Origin: JACOMS01 sp964352785 | GTDB lineage: Bacteria; Pseudomonadota; Alphaproteobacteria; Caulobacterales; Maricaulaceae | Length of the DNA stretch: 64,000 bases | Assembly (NCBI GenBank): GCA_964352785.1 | Contig: CAYGTI010000013.1 | Coordinates: 17,070-81,069 of the forward strand | Direction: 5' to 3' | In this document: in pieces, positions 44,734-51,254 of the stretch | Layout of the letters: every line of letters starts with the position of its first letter | How positions within the stretch are numbered: position 1 is the stretch's first letter | The notes under the pieces: generated by a model | What the model saw: the letters and a program-made list of their open reading frames with translations, nothing else | What the model was told of the DNA's origin: nothing | Databases searched by the model: none | Program-made: the position numbers and the translations under genes

Positions 44734-44757
44734 ATTGTCTCTTAACCGGAGACAATA
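44733..44757 (-). promoter_or_regulatory. Perfect 9-bp hairpin abutting the DUF2891 start codon
   Basis: TATTGTCTC / GAGACAATA with a 7-base loop; the last base of the stem is the A of the ATG. It lies between the 260-aa gene stop (44770) and the DUF2891 start. There is no T-run after the stem on this strand, so it is more likely a translation or mRNA-processing element than a terminator. Confidence 0.45.
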
Positions 44758-44769
44758 ACAGTTGAAAAG

Positions 44770-45552
44770 CTATTTCTCGGCTTCGCTTGCGTCGTCGTCT
44801 TCGGCAAAACCAAGCGACTTCATTTTCTTTATGCTGGGCGAAGGCTCTAGGCTATAAGATCCACCGGAAATTGAGAGCCCGTCAGCCTCCATGCCCTCTA
44901 ACTCTTGGAGGCTGATCATATGGCTTTCACCAAATTTTTCGAGCGTTAAGCCTGTTATAATTGTGCCCCCTTTCATCGCCATGATCTCAGGCTTTACGGT
45001 TTCATCATCATAAGTCACGGACATGTGCGTCATTTTTGGGATAAGGAGCTTTATTGGACCAGGAACTATTTTCTTGTAAAAACTTTTCCCGTCTTTAGCG
45101 CCGTCTTTCAGGTCTGCGATTGTGTGGACTCCGGACGCGTTCTTAAACTTCACATCGAAATCCATGCTGAAAGACACACCGTCCTCTTCTCGGATCAGTC
45201 CGGCACGAGACGGATCATCCACGCAAAGCTCACCGTCCTTTGATTGTTGAGCGAGGCGCTGGATATCAGGCACCGATCCGTCATCCTTGATGGCAAAGGT
45301 TAGTTCTTCGTCTTGGTTGCGATAGAAAAGCCGTTCAGGCAACACGCCTGCATCAACGACAAATTGCGCAGCCATGATGGCGTCAACCGTATCGCGCTGT
45401 TCCGGCTTTAATTCATTGAATTTTGAGAAGAATTTGATCAAATCGTCTGCGGGGATACACTCTGTAGCCTTGCGTACATCTGTTTCATCTTTGGCGAATG
45501 CAGCAGACCCCAAGACTATTGAGAGTAAAAGCGCGATTAAAGCATGTCTCAT
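44770..45552 (-). CDS. Exported protein of unknown function (260 aa)
   Basis: A 260-residue protein with a cleavable signal peptide (MRHALIALLLSIVLGSAAFAKD). The mature part is acidic and soluble with a mix of beta and alpha elements (DVKFKNASGVHTIADLKDG, MTHMSVTYDDETVKPEIMAMKGGTIITGL) and a conserved-looking cysteine pair (ATECIPADD; GELCVDDPS). No family is recognised. Same strand as DUF2891 with a 36-base gap holding a hairpin; divergent from lptM. Confidence 0.55.
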   Translation of the reverse strand: MRHALIALLLSIVLGSAAFAKDETDVRKATECIPADDLIKFFSKFNELKPEQRDTVDAIMAAQFVVDAGVLPERLFYRNQDEELTFAIKDDGSVPDIQRLAQQSKDGELCVDDPSRAGLIREEDGVSFSMDFDVKFKNASGVHTIADLKDGAKDGKSFYKKIVPGPIKLLIPKMTHMSVTYDDETVKPEIMAMKGGTIITGLTLEKFGESHMISLQELEGMEADGLSISGGSYSLEPSPSIKKMKSLGFAEDDDASEAEK

Positions 45553-45684
45553 TATAGACCCTTCTTTTTGTATCGTGGTATAAGCCGCCTTATTATCCCG
45601 CCAGTGAAATGTTTGTCATAAAACAGGTTGGCGCATGTCTGCCATCTGTATAAGGTAACTGCTCTACGACTTACGGAGACGAAT

Positions 45685-45840
45685 ATGCAACGCCGCCTCA
45701 TATGCCTCGCTCTTATATCGGCATTCGCCTTGTCTGCCTGCGGCGTCAAAGGTGACCTTGAGACTCCCCCGCCCATGTGGGGCGATAAGTCTAAACAAGA
45801 CCAATCCGATAAAAAGCCAGACAATACAACAAACGAATAA
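45685..45840 (+). CDS. lptM: LptM-like small lipoprotein (YifL family)
   Basis: A 51-residue lipoprotein: MQRRLICLALISAFALSACGVKGDLETPPPMW. The lipobox SACG and the following GVKGDLETPP are the signature of LptM/YifL, which in E. coli assists LptD assembly and disulfide isomerisation. It is six bases upstream of lysA, the same order as in E. coli and many proteobacteria. ATG 45685 fits the signal peptide; the frame extends upstream to 45628 but without a start-like context. Confidence 0.82.
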   Translation: MQRRLICLALISAFALSACGVKGDLETPPPMWGDKSKQDQSDKKPDNTTNE

Positions 45841-45846
45841 TGTGTT

Positions 45847-47115
45847 ATGCGTCACTTTGAATATAAGAACGGCGAAATGTTCGCCGAGAACGTTGCATTG
45901 CGCGATATAGCACAAGGGGTAGGTACGCCAGCCTATGTCTATTCGGCCGCCACACTTGAGCGCCACTACAAGGTTTTTTCCGGAGCTTTCGCGGGCACCA
46001 AGACTTTGGTGGCTTACTCAGTCAAAGCTAATTCGAACATTGCCGTCTTGGCCACACTCGCCCGCCTTGGGGCTGGCGCAGATGTTGTTAGCGGGGGCGA
46101 ACTCAGTCGCGCGCTCAAAGCCGGAATTCCGGCTAGCAAGATTGTCTTTTCCGGAGTGGGTAAAACAAAAGATGAAATGAGAACCGCGCTCAAAGCTGGC
46201 ATTCGCGTTTTTAACGTTGAAAGTTTACCGGAACTGGACGCTCTGAATAGTACGGCAATAGAAATGGGCACAATGGCTCCGGTGGCTTTCCGTGTGAACC
46301 CGGATGTAAGCGCAGGCGGGCATGCCAAGATATCAACAGGCAAGGCCGAGAACAAATTTGGCATTGCCTGGGACAGCGCAGAGACGGCTTATGCACGCGC
46401 AGCACAGTTGCCCGGGGTCAATATTGTCGGTGTTGATTTACACATTGGGAGCCAGATCGACAAGCTTGAGCCTTTCGAAGCAGCCATCGGCAAAGTCGGG
46501 GATTTAATCATGCGGCTACGCGCTCAGGGACATACGATCAAAAGTTTTGATATGGGCGGCGGGCTTGGTATTCCTTATGGGGACAGCTCATCCGCCCCGC
46601 CCCTTCCTTCGGTTTACGGTGACATGGTCAAACGCCTTACAGCTCCCATGAATGTTGAACTTATTTTTGAGCCCGGGCGCATGATTGCCGGTAACGCCGG
46701 CATTCTGCTCTCCAAGGTGCTCTATGTTAAAAAAGGCGCTGACCGCACATTCCTGATCGTGGACGCGGCGATGAATGATTTACTCCGCCCGGCTCTTTAT
46801 GATGCCTATCATGATATTGAACCCGTGAAGCAGCCCGTATCCGGCGCGCCGACTACAACATATGACGTTGTTGGCCCGATCTGCGAAACCGGAGACACAT
46901 TTACCAAAGCCCGCACTCTGCCGCCGATGGAGGCTGGAGAGCTGTTGGTCATGCACTCAGCCGGCGCTTACGGGGCGGCCCAATCATCCCAATATAATAC
47001 ACGCCCTCTCATCCCGGAGGTTTTGGTCAGCGGCGATAAATATGCGGTTATTCGGCGAAGACCGACGATTGAAGAAATTTTAGCGGCTGAAAGCCTGCCG
47101 GATTGGCTCGGTTGA
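45847..47115 (+). CDS. lysA: Diaminopimelate decarboxylase
   Basis: A 422-residue PLP enzyme of the fold III group; it makes L-lysine from meso-diaminopimelate. PLP lysine in LVAYSVKANSN (K60); HIGSQI, GGGLGIPY, EPGRMIAGNAG and the C-terminal CETGDTF and SAGAYG motifs are all present. It shares a transcription unit with lptM. The pathway partner lysC lies 43 kb away in the window. Confidence 0.96.
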   Translation: MRHFEYKNGEMFAENVALRDIAQGVGTPAYVYSAATLERHYKVFSGAFAGTKTLVAYSVKANSNIAVLATLARLGAGADVVSGGELSRALKAGIPASKIVFSGVGKTKDEMRTALKAGIRVFNVESLPELDALNSTAIEMGTMAPVAFRVNPDVSAGGHAKISTGKAENKFGIAWDSAETAYARAAQLPGVNIVGVDLHIGSQIDKLEPFEAAIGKVGDLIMRLRAQGHTIKSFDMGGGLGIPYGDSSSAPPLPSVYGDMVKRLTAPMNVELIFEPGRMIAGNAGILLSKVLYVKKGADRTFLIVDAAMNDLLRPALYDAYHDIEPVKQPVSGAPTTTYDVVGPICETGDTFTKARTLPPMEAGELLVMHSAGAYGAAQSSQYNTRPLIPEVLVSGDKYAVIRRRPTIEEILAAESLPDWLG

Positions 47116-47234
47116 TAAAAAGTGCGGGTAATGCGTAAACATCGTTCGCGTTTCGAACTCTGCTTTTCTCTTTCAAATCTGTCACTTACGACTTGAATTG
47201 TCCAATAGACCCCCCTATATAGCGCTTCTCTCAA

Positions 47235-47311
<77 letters not shown>

Positions 47312-47555
47312 GTTTTCATTAGTTTATATAATACAGACTTTCACATCGGAAACGGTGATAAGATGAATTCTATGCGCTGAAATTATCACATACATGTGCA
47401 GTTTTATATACCACATTATTCGCAGCTTCGGCAACTTGCTTTAGAATGCAGACGGTATCTGCCCGGTGAAAATAGATGAAGAGATATTATGCGTTTGGGT
47501 ATATTTTCGCTTCACAAAGGGGCTTTCCGTTGCTATGTGCGCATCTCCTTAATGT

Positions 47556-47642
47556 GCGGCCGTGGCGGAATTGGTAGACGCGCAGCGTTGAGGTCGCTGT
47601 GGGGTAACACCCGTGGAAGTTCGAGTCTTCTCGGCCGCACCA
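47556..47642 (+). tRNA. tRNA-Leu (anticodon GAG)
   Basis: 87 bases, CCA encoded. Acceptor stem GCGGCCG / CGGCCGC, anticodon stem-loop CAGCGTTGAGGTCGCTG with anticodon GAG, and the long variable arm of class II tRNAs (TGGGGTAACACCCG). Its 3' end is the left att-like site of the genomic island, with the integrase gene starting 134 bases beyond. Confidence 0.95.
47624..47642 (+). other. Left att-like site (attL core) in tRNA-Leu 3' end
   Basis: Last 19 bases of tRNA-Leu, AGTCTTCTCGGCCGCACCA, covering part of the T-arm, acceptor strand and CCA. It differs at three positions from the copy at 63165-63183. The tRNA remains intact, as expected if integration restored its 3' end. Confidence 0.55.
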
Positions 47643-47735
47643 CTTTCCTGACATTGCAAAGAGCGTAAGCCTTTGAAAAGTCTCGGAATATCTCTCTTTC
47701 CTGTACTTTCCATACGGTAACTCGCGCGATTTGCC

Positions 47736-47754
47736 TAACTTCTTGCCTTACAAT
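47736..47754 (+). repeat. Candidate integrase arm-type repeat, left end
   Basis: TAACTTCTTGCCTTACAAT lies 94 bases inside the tRNA end and 23 bases before the integrase ATG. Near-identical copies occur at the right end of the island (63069 and 63092). A 10-base AGTCTCGGAA is also shared by both ends (47679-47688 and 63039-63048). The arrangement is that of arm-type sites flanking an attP core. Confidence 0.45.
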
Positions 47755-47776
47755 TGGCAGGACAGGAGATGGCTAT

Positions 47777-49153
47777 ATGAGGTCGATTCAGCGTCCAAAT
47801 CAGTATTTAAGACTACGTCACGACGTGTGGCATTACGTGCGCCGCGTCCCAAAATCGGTTCGCCACATAGATGAGCGCGTGTTGATTTACCGTTCGCTTG
47901 AAACGGACAGTCGTAAGGTGGCGCGGCAGCGCCGCGATATATGCGCGGCGGCAGACGATCAGCGATGGAGTGAGATAACGCCTAGCCGTTTCGGAACGCC
48001 CGCACCCGATGCCGTGATGAAGGATTTACAGCAGCGAGCACAAGCGTTTGGCTTCACCTATATGCCAGTCTCTGAAATCGTGGAAAAATTGAACGGTGAA
48101 CAGATTGTGCAGCGCGTGACGGCACTTGGCCCGATTAACGGCCCTTTATCACCAAAACAGCAACGGGATGCGGATGCGCTCCTTGGTTTGGCTGAAACAC
48201 CAAAGGTAAAAATAAGCCAAGCCTTAGAGCTATATCTAAATGAGATTGCGCTGGACGAGCAGACAGGCAAATCACCCGAACAGCTTAAGACTTACACCAA
48301 GGTTAAACGCCGCGCCGTCGCGAACTTTGTTAAGCTCAATGGCGATATGGATATGCTTGAGATAGGCCGCGACGAAGCACGAAATGTCTACCGCTTTTGG
48401 GCTGACCGTGTACAGCCTAAGGGTGACCAAAAGCCTTTGAGCGGGAGTAGCGCTAATCGAGACTTGGGGAACCTATGCAAACTCTACCGCCGATATTTTG
48501 AACACATCGGGGATGAGAACCGCCAGAACCCGTTCCGCAATCTACGCTTTGCTTCGCCCAAGTTGAAGCAAGTGCAGCCGTTTAGTGATGATTGGGTTAG
48601 GTCGAAAATTCTCGCGCCCAATATGTTCAAAGGCCTAAACCGAGAAGCAGCTTTGCTTTGTTTTGCCATGATAGAAACAGGTTGCAGACCGAGCGAGCTT
48701 GCTAATATCGAACCGGAAAATATTCGCCTTGACGATGAAGTTCCCCATATCCGTATTCGTTCAAGCTCCAAACGTGCATTGAAATCGACAGCATCAGTGC
48801 GCGAAATTCCGCTTGTCGGAATATCGCTCGAAGCGATGAAGCGTGCACCAAATGGCTTCCCGCACTATCAAGACAGAGGCTATCTCTTGTCGCAAACGCT
48901 CCTAAATGGCTTCAAAGTCAGAGCGCTTTTGCCCACAACAAGCCATCGTATTTATAGTTTCAGGCATAGCTTTGAAAAGCGCATGTTGGAGGGCGGCCTT
49001 GATTACGGATTGCGTTGCACCCTTATGGGTCATCGAAATCCACGCCCTGAATATGGCGATGGAGGCTCGCTCAAATACCGCCGCGATGAGATGATGAAGA
49101 TCGTGCATCCGATTTCCAAGAGATTTTTGGAGGGGTACCCTTTCTTCCCATAA
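47777..49153 (+). CDS. Tyrosine-type site-specific integrase
   Basis: A 458-residue integrase. An N-terminal arm-binding-like segment (NQYLRLRHDVWHYVRRVP) precedes a core-binding domain (about 150-260) and a catalytic domain (about 270-450). Catalytic motif candidates: R in METGCRPSELANI (seen as IETGCRPSEL), a K/S region at RIRSSSKRALKS, YSFRHSF where the usual first histidine of HxxRH is tyrosine, the LMGHRN histidine, and a C-terminal tyrosine nucleophile near PEYGDG or KYRRDE. It most likely recombines the island with tRNA-Leu. Start has GGAGA 8 bases upstream. Confidence 0.88.
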   Translation: MRSIQRPNQYLRLRHDVWHYVRRVPKSVRHIDERVLIYRSLETDSRKVARQRRDICAAADDQRWSEITPSRFGTPAPDAVMKDLQQRAQAFGFTYMPVSEIVEKLNGEQIVQRVTALGPINGPLSPKQQRDADALLGLAETPKVKISQALELYLNEIALDEQTGKSPEQLKTYTKVKRRAVANFVKLNGDMDMLEIGRDEARNVYRFWADRVQPKGDQKPLSGSSANRDLGNLCKLYRRYFEHIGDENRQNPFRNLRFASPKLKQVQPFSDDWVRSKILAPNMFKGLNREAALLCFAMIETGCRPSELANIEPENIRLDDEVPHIRIRSSSKRALKSTASVREIPLVGISLEAMKRAPNGFPHYQDRGYLLSQTLLNGFKVRALLPTTSHRIYSFRHSFEKRMLEGGLDYGLRCTLMGHRNPRPEYGDGGSLKYRRDEMMKIVHPISKRFLEGYPFFP

Positions 49154-49166
49154 ATGAGCAATTAGT

Positions 49167-49469
49167 TCAGGGATTGTCTCGATGTTTGGCCAAGCTAGCA
49201 AGGGCAATACAATTTTGTTCCTGAACAAAATTAGTCTCATACTCCTCTAGTTTTGTTAGAACAGTAACGTGCAGAGGTAGTTCGAAACAATGGGTGCTTA
49301 ATTCTGCTTCTAGGCGCTTAATTTTTGTTTTGTCATCACAAACTACCAATAGATCAATATCAACCCCATGACCTTTTTTCAGTAAGGAGCCAAATCCGTA
49401 TATCTGCATTTCTGACGCTGTTGGGCATTCACTTAGTATTTTGTTAGCAACGTGCTGAAAATTCATCAT
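49167..49469 (-). CDS. Small nucleotidyltransferase-domain protein (MNT-like)
   Basis: A 100-residue protein with the minimal nucleotidyltransferase motif: GFGSLLKKGHGVDIDLLVV, giving G27-S28 and the paired acidic residues D37 and D39. The third catalytic carboxylate expected in the following strand (hDh) appears as H67 in PLHVTVLT, so the enzyme may be inactive or atypical. Length matches MNT antitoxin-like proteins rather than CD-NTases, which are about three times larger. Last gene of a three-gene ATGA-coupled operon with an HNH nuclease. Confidence 0.7.
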   Translation of the reverse strand: MMNFQHVANKILSECPTASEMQIYGFGSLLKKGHGVDIDLLVVCDDKTKIKRLEAELSTHCFELPLHVTVLTKLEEYETNFVQEQNCIALASLAKHRDNP

Positions 49470-50101
49470 CGTTTACTAATGACGCTCATTGTTTCACCTA
49501 ACTTAAGTATTTTAGTTCCCAATTCTTCTGCTGCAGAATGTGCACCCGATGTTGGTCTTCCATTGGGGTTTATGTTGCAAATGACATCTACGGGTCCAAA
49601 TTTTTCCCATATTTTTCTAACGACATCTGCTGTAGGGTCGTAATCCTCCGCAAAGGCTATTCGTTTGTTTTTACCGTAGTTGTTTGTAACTTTAATAACG
49701 CGATCATATTCCCGTTCGAATGTAATACCTCCCATTTGTCGTATAGCACGGGCTGCAAAGCGGAATACTTTGTGCTCAGCAAGATTGGCATCCCCATCGA
49801 GTAAAGCCGATGTGAGAGTTCCGAAACTTCCCCAGCCAATACTTTGTGATTTTAGGTAAGTAATCGCGTCACCATGCCAAATACAGTTTTTTCTATACCC
49901 GCAGACGAAATCAATTTCGGGATGAGAGGCTGCCATTGCTCCTGCCGAATCATATTCAATACTATGAGCGTCGCTAATATAGGCCATGACGTCGGGCTTA
50001 TTATCAGCCTTCAAAACAATCACATTTTCTGATATTAAATCAGCAGAAATGTCGCCTCTTTCCGCTATATTCTCTAGCGCGTAATTTGTTGCCCAGCTCA
50101 T
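49466..50101 (-). CDS. Unknown protein, middle gene of the HNH-nucleotidyltransferase operon
   Basis: A 211-residue soluble protein. I do not recognise its family. The only hints are an acidic-basic pattern HPEIDFVCGYRKNCIW (about 80-95), loosely like a nuclease core, and a Gly/Ser/Ala region near the C-terminus (NPNGRPTSGAHSAAEELG). There is no signal peptide or transmembrane helix. It overlaps both neighbours by 4 bases (ATGA), so its product is presumably made in fixed ratio with the HNH and nucleotidyltransferase proteins. Confidence 0.6.
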   Translation of the reverse strand: MSWATNYALENIAERGDISADLISENVIVLKADNKPDVMAYISDAHSIEYDSAGAMAASHPEIDFVCGYRKNCIWHGDAITYLKSQSIGWGSFGTLTSALLDGDANLAEHKVFRFAARAIRQMGGITFEREYDRVIKVTNNYGKNKRIAFAEDYDPTADVVRKIWEKFGPVDVICNINPNGRPTSGAHSAAEELGTKILKLGETMSVISKR

Positions 50102-50793
50102 TTGAATAAACCTTCCATTTCTGCTGGATATCTAATCGCTGGTTCCTCACAAGCGGTTAGGTGTTTAGATGTAAACCCTCTCACGTGTTCTTTATATAAC
50201 GCAACTATTTTTGATTCTTTTTCACTTAGGTGGTGTCGATTGAGCGATATTACCGAAAGTAAGTGATAGTGGTTTGGGATGATCACGGCCTTTACTCTTC
50301 TATCCCAAATTTTTGCCGTTTCACTTTCAGGGTCATATTCAAACTCTGTCCCATCACATGGTGCAAATTTGTCCCATATTGCTTTGTTTTCCTCCATGCG
50401 TTCGCGTAGTTGCTTTGCAGCCTCTTCTCTAGTCTCGTATGGTATAATCCCATTCTTAGCGTTTAATGATGCTAAATGCGTCTCTTTCCAGCGCAATATT
50501 TCTTCACGTGGATACTGGTCAGGTGCTTTGTCAATTCTTTTGTGGCAGGTAGGGTGAAGTAGGATCAAATTCTCGACGCTATGCAAGTCCTCAGTCCCTA
50601 TAGCTCTATCTTGACTACGAGGGCCCTTTTCGCCCCATGGAATAATATGAGCCATTTCAGCTAAGTGAATTTCACCCCCCAAATCTTTAGGAAACAGAGG
50701 CTCAAGGCACTCGGGGTATTGGCAGTGGCCTGCGGCTTGAGCAAATAGCGATAACTTTGTTGCGGTTGGTATAGCTGGTCTTTTTTCACTCAT
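50098..50793 (-). CDS. HNH endonuclease with Cap5-like N-terminal domain
   Basis: A 231-residue protein with an N-terminal HNH domain (about 8-100): PTATKLSLFAQAAGHCQYPECLEPLF, AHIIPWGEKGPRSQ and NLILLHPTCHKRID give C24, C29, H49, N75, C83 and H84. This looks like the HNH half of Cap5-type CBASS effectors. The remaining 130 residues are too short for a SAVED sensor and match no family I know. The first gene of the operon; start with GGAG 6 bases upstream. Likely a DNA-degrading effector whose trigger is unknown. Island location supports a defence role, as inference. Confidence 0.75.
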   Translation of the reverse strand: MSEKRPAIPTATKLSLFAQAAGHCQYPECLEPLFPKDLGGEIHLAEMAHIIPWGEKGPRSQDRAIGTEDLHSVENLILLHPTCHKRIDKAPDQYPREEILRWKETHLASLNAKNGIIPYETREEAAKQLRERMEENKAIWDKFAPCDGTEFEYDPESETAKIWDRRVKAVIIPNHYHLLSVISLNRHHLSEKESKIVALYKEHVRGFTSKHLTACEEPAIRYPAEMEGLFK

Positions 50794-51012
50794 TATGGCT
50801 CCGATAATTATGACTTGTTGGCGTTAAGCTTTACATTATTTGTTGTGCAAACATAGCTCTGTTGAACAATCACAGATTAACTCATTAATGACTTTAGGTC
50901 GCCGCTTTGCGGCGAGTCCAACGCCCCTACCTCCGCTCGTGTGGGCGGCTCCAGCAGGCGCGTCGGATGGCACTATTTTGAGAGAGTGTAATTAATTAGA
51001 TAGGATTGGCGC
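50794..51012. other. Intergenic region between the HNH operon and the relaxase, left half
   Basis: No gene is evident. It holds the promoter region of the HNH operon on the minus strand, a 7-bp GC-rich hairpin (TCGCCGC-TTT-GCGGCGA, about 50901-50917), and on the plus strand a candidate promoter, TTGAGA (50978-50983) with 17 bases to TAGGAT (51001-51006). Confidence 0.4.
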
Positions 51013-51100
51013 TTTAGGAGAGATTAGGAAAGAAAAGAGCTTTAGCAAGATAAAGCGAACCGCCCTTTTGGGGGCACTTCGACGCTAAAGCTCTGTTTTT
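51013..51100 (+). ncRNA. Candidate structured RNA or relaxase leader attenuator
   Basis: From a predicted promoter start around 51013 to a T-run at 51096-51100. It contains a perfect 11-bp inverted repeat (AGAGCTTTAGC at 51036-51046 and GCTAAAGCTCT at 51084-51094) ending in GTTTTT, with an inner C-rich/G-rich hairpin. An alternative hairpin (GCTTTA/TAAAGC at 51039-51056) uses the same 5' arm, so two exclusive folds are possible. No open reading frame of note is inside. It could be a small RNA of the island or a leader attenuator for the relaxase gene 154 bases further on. Purely predicted. Confidence 0.35.
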
Positions 51101-51254
51101 GCTACGCGAGTCGGGGTGTCACCTTTTTGGTAACTCATGTGCGGTGCCTCCAAAATACCTCCATCCCGTTAATACCTAGAAACTCTCTTTTCCCTGTAGT
51201 TTCCAATCGGCTTCCTTCGAGACAAACACGCCTGTTTTGCCCGATTATGGGCAA

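Noticed and set aside
49167..50793. Reading the HNH operon as a standard CBASS system
   Set aside because: CBASS needs a full-length CD-NTase of about 300-400 residues and, for Cap5, a SAVED domain; here the nucleotidyltransferase has 100 residues and the HNH protein is too short for SAVED.
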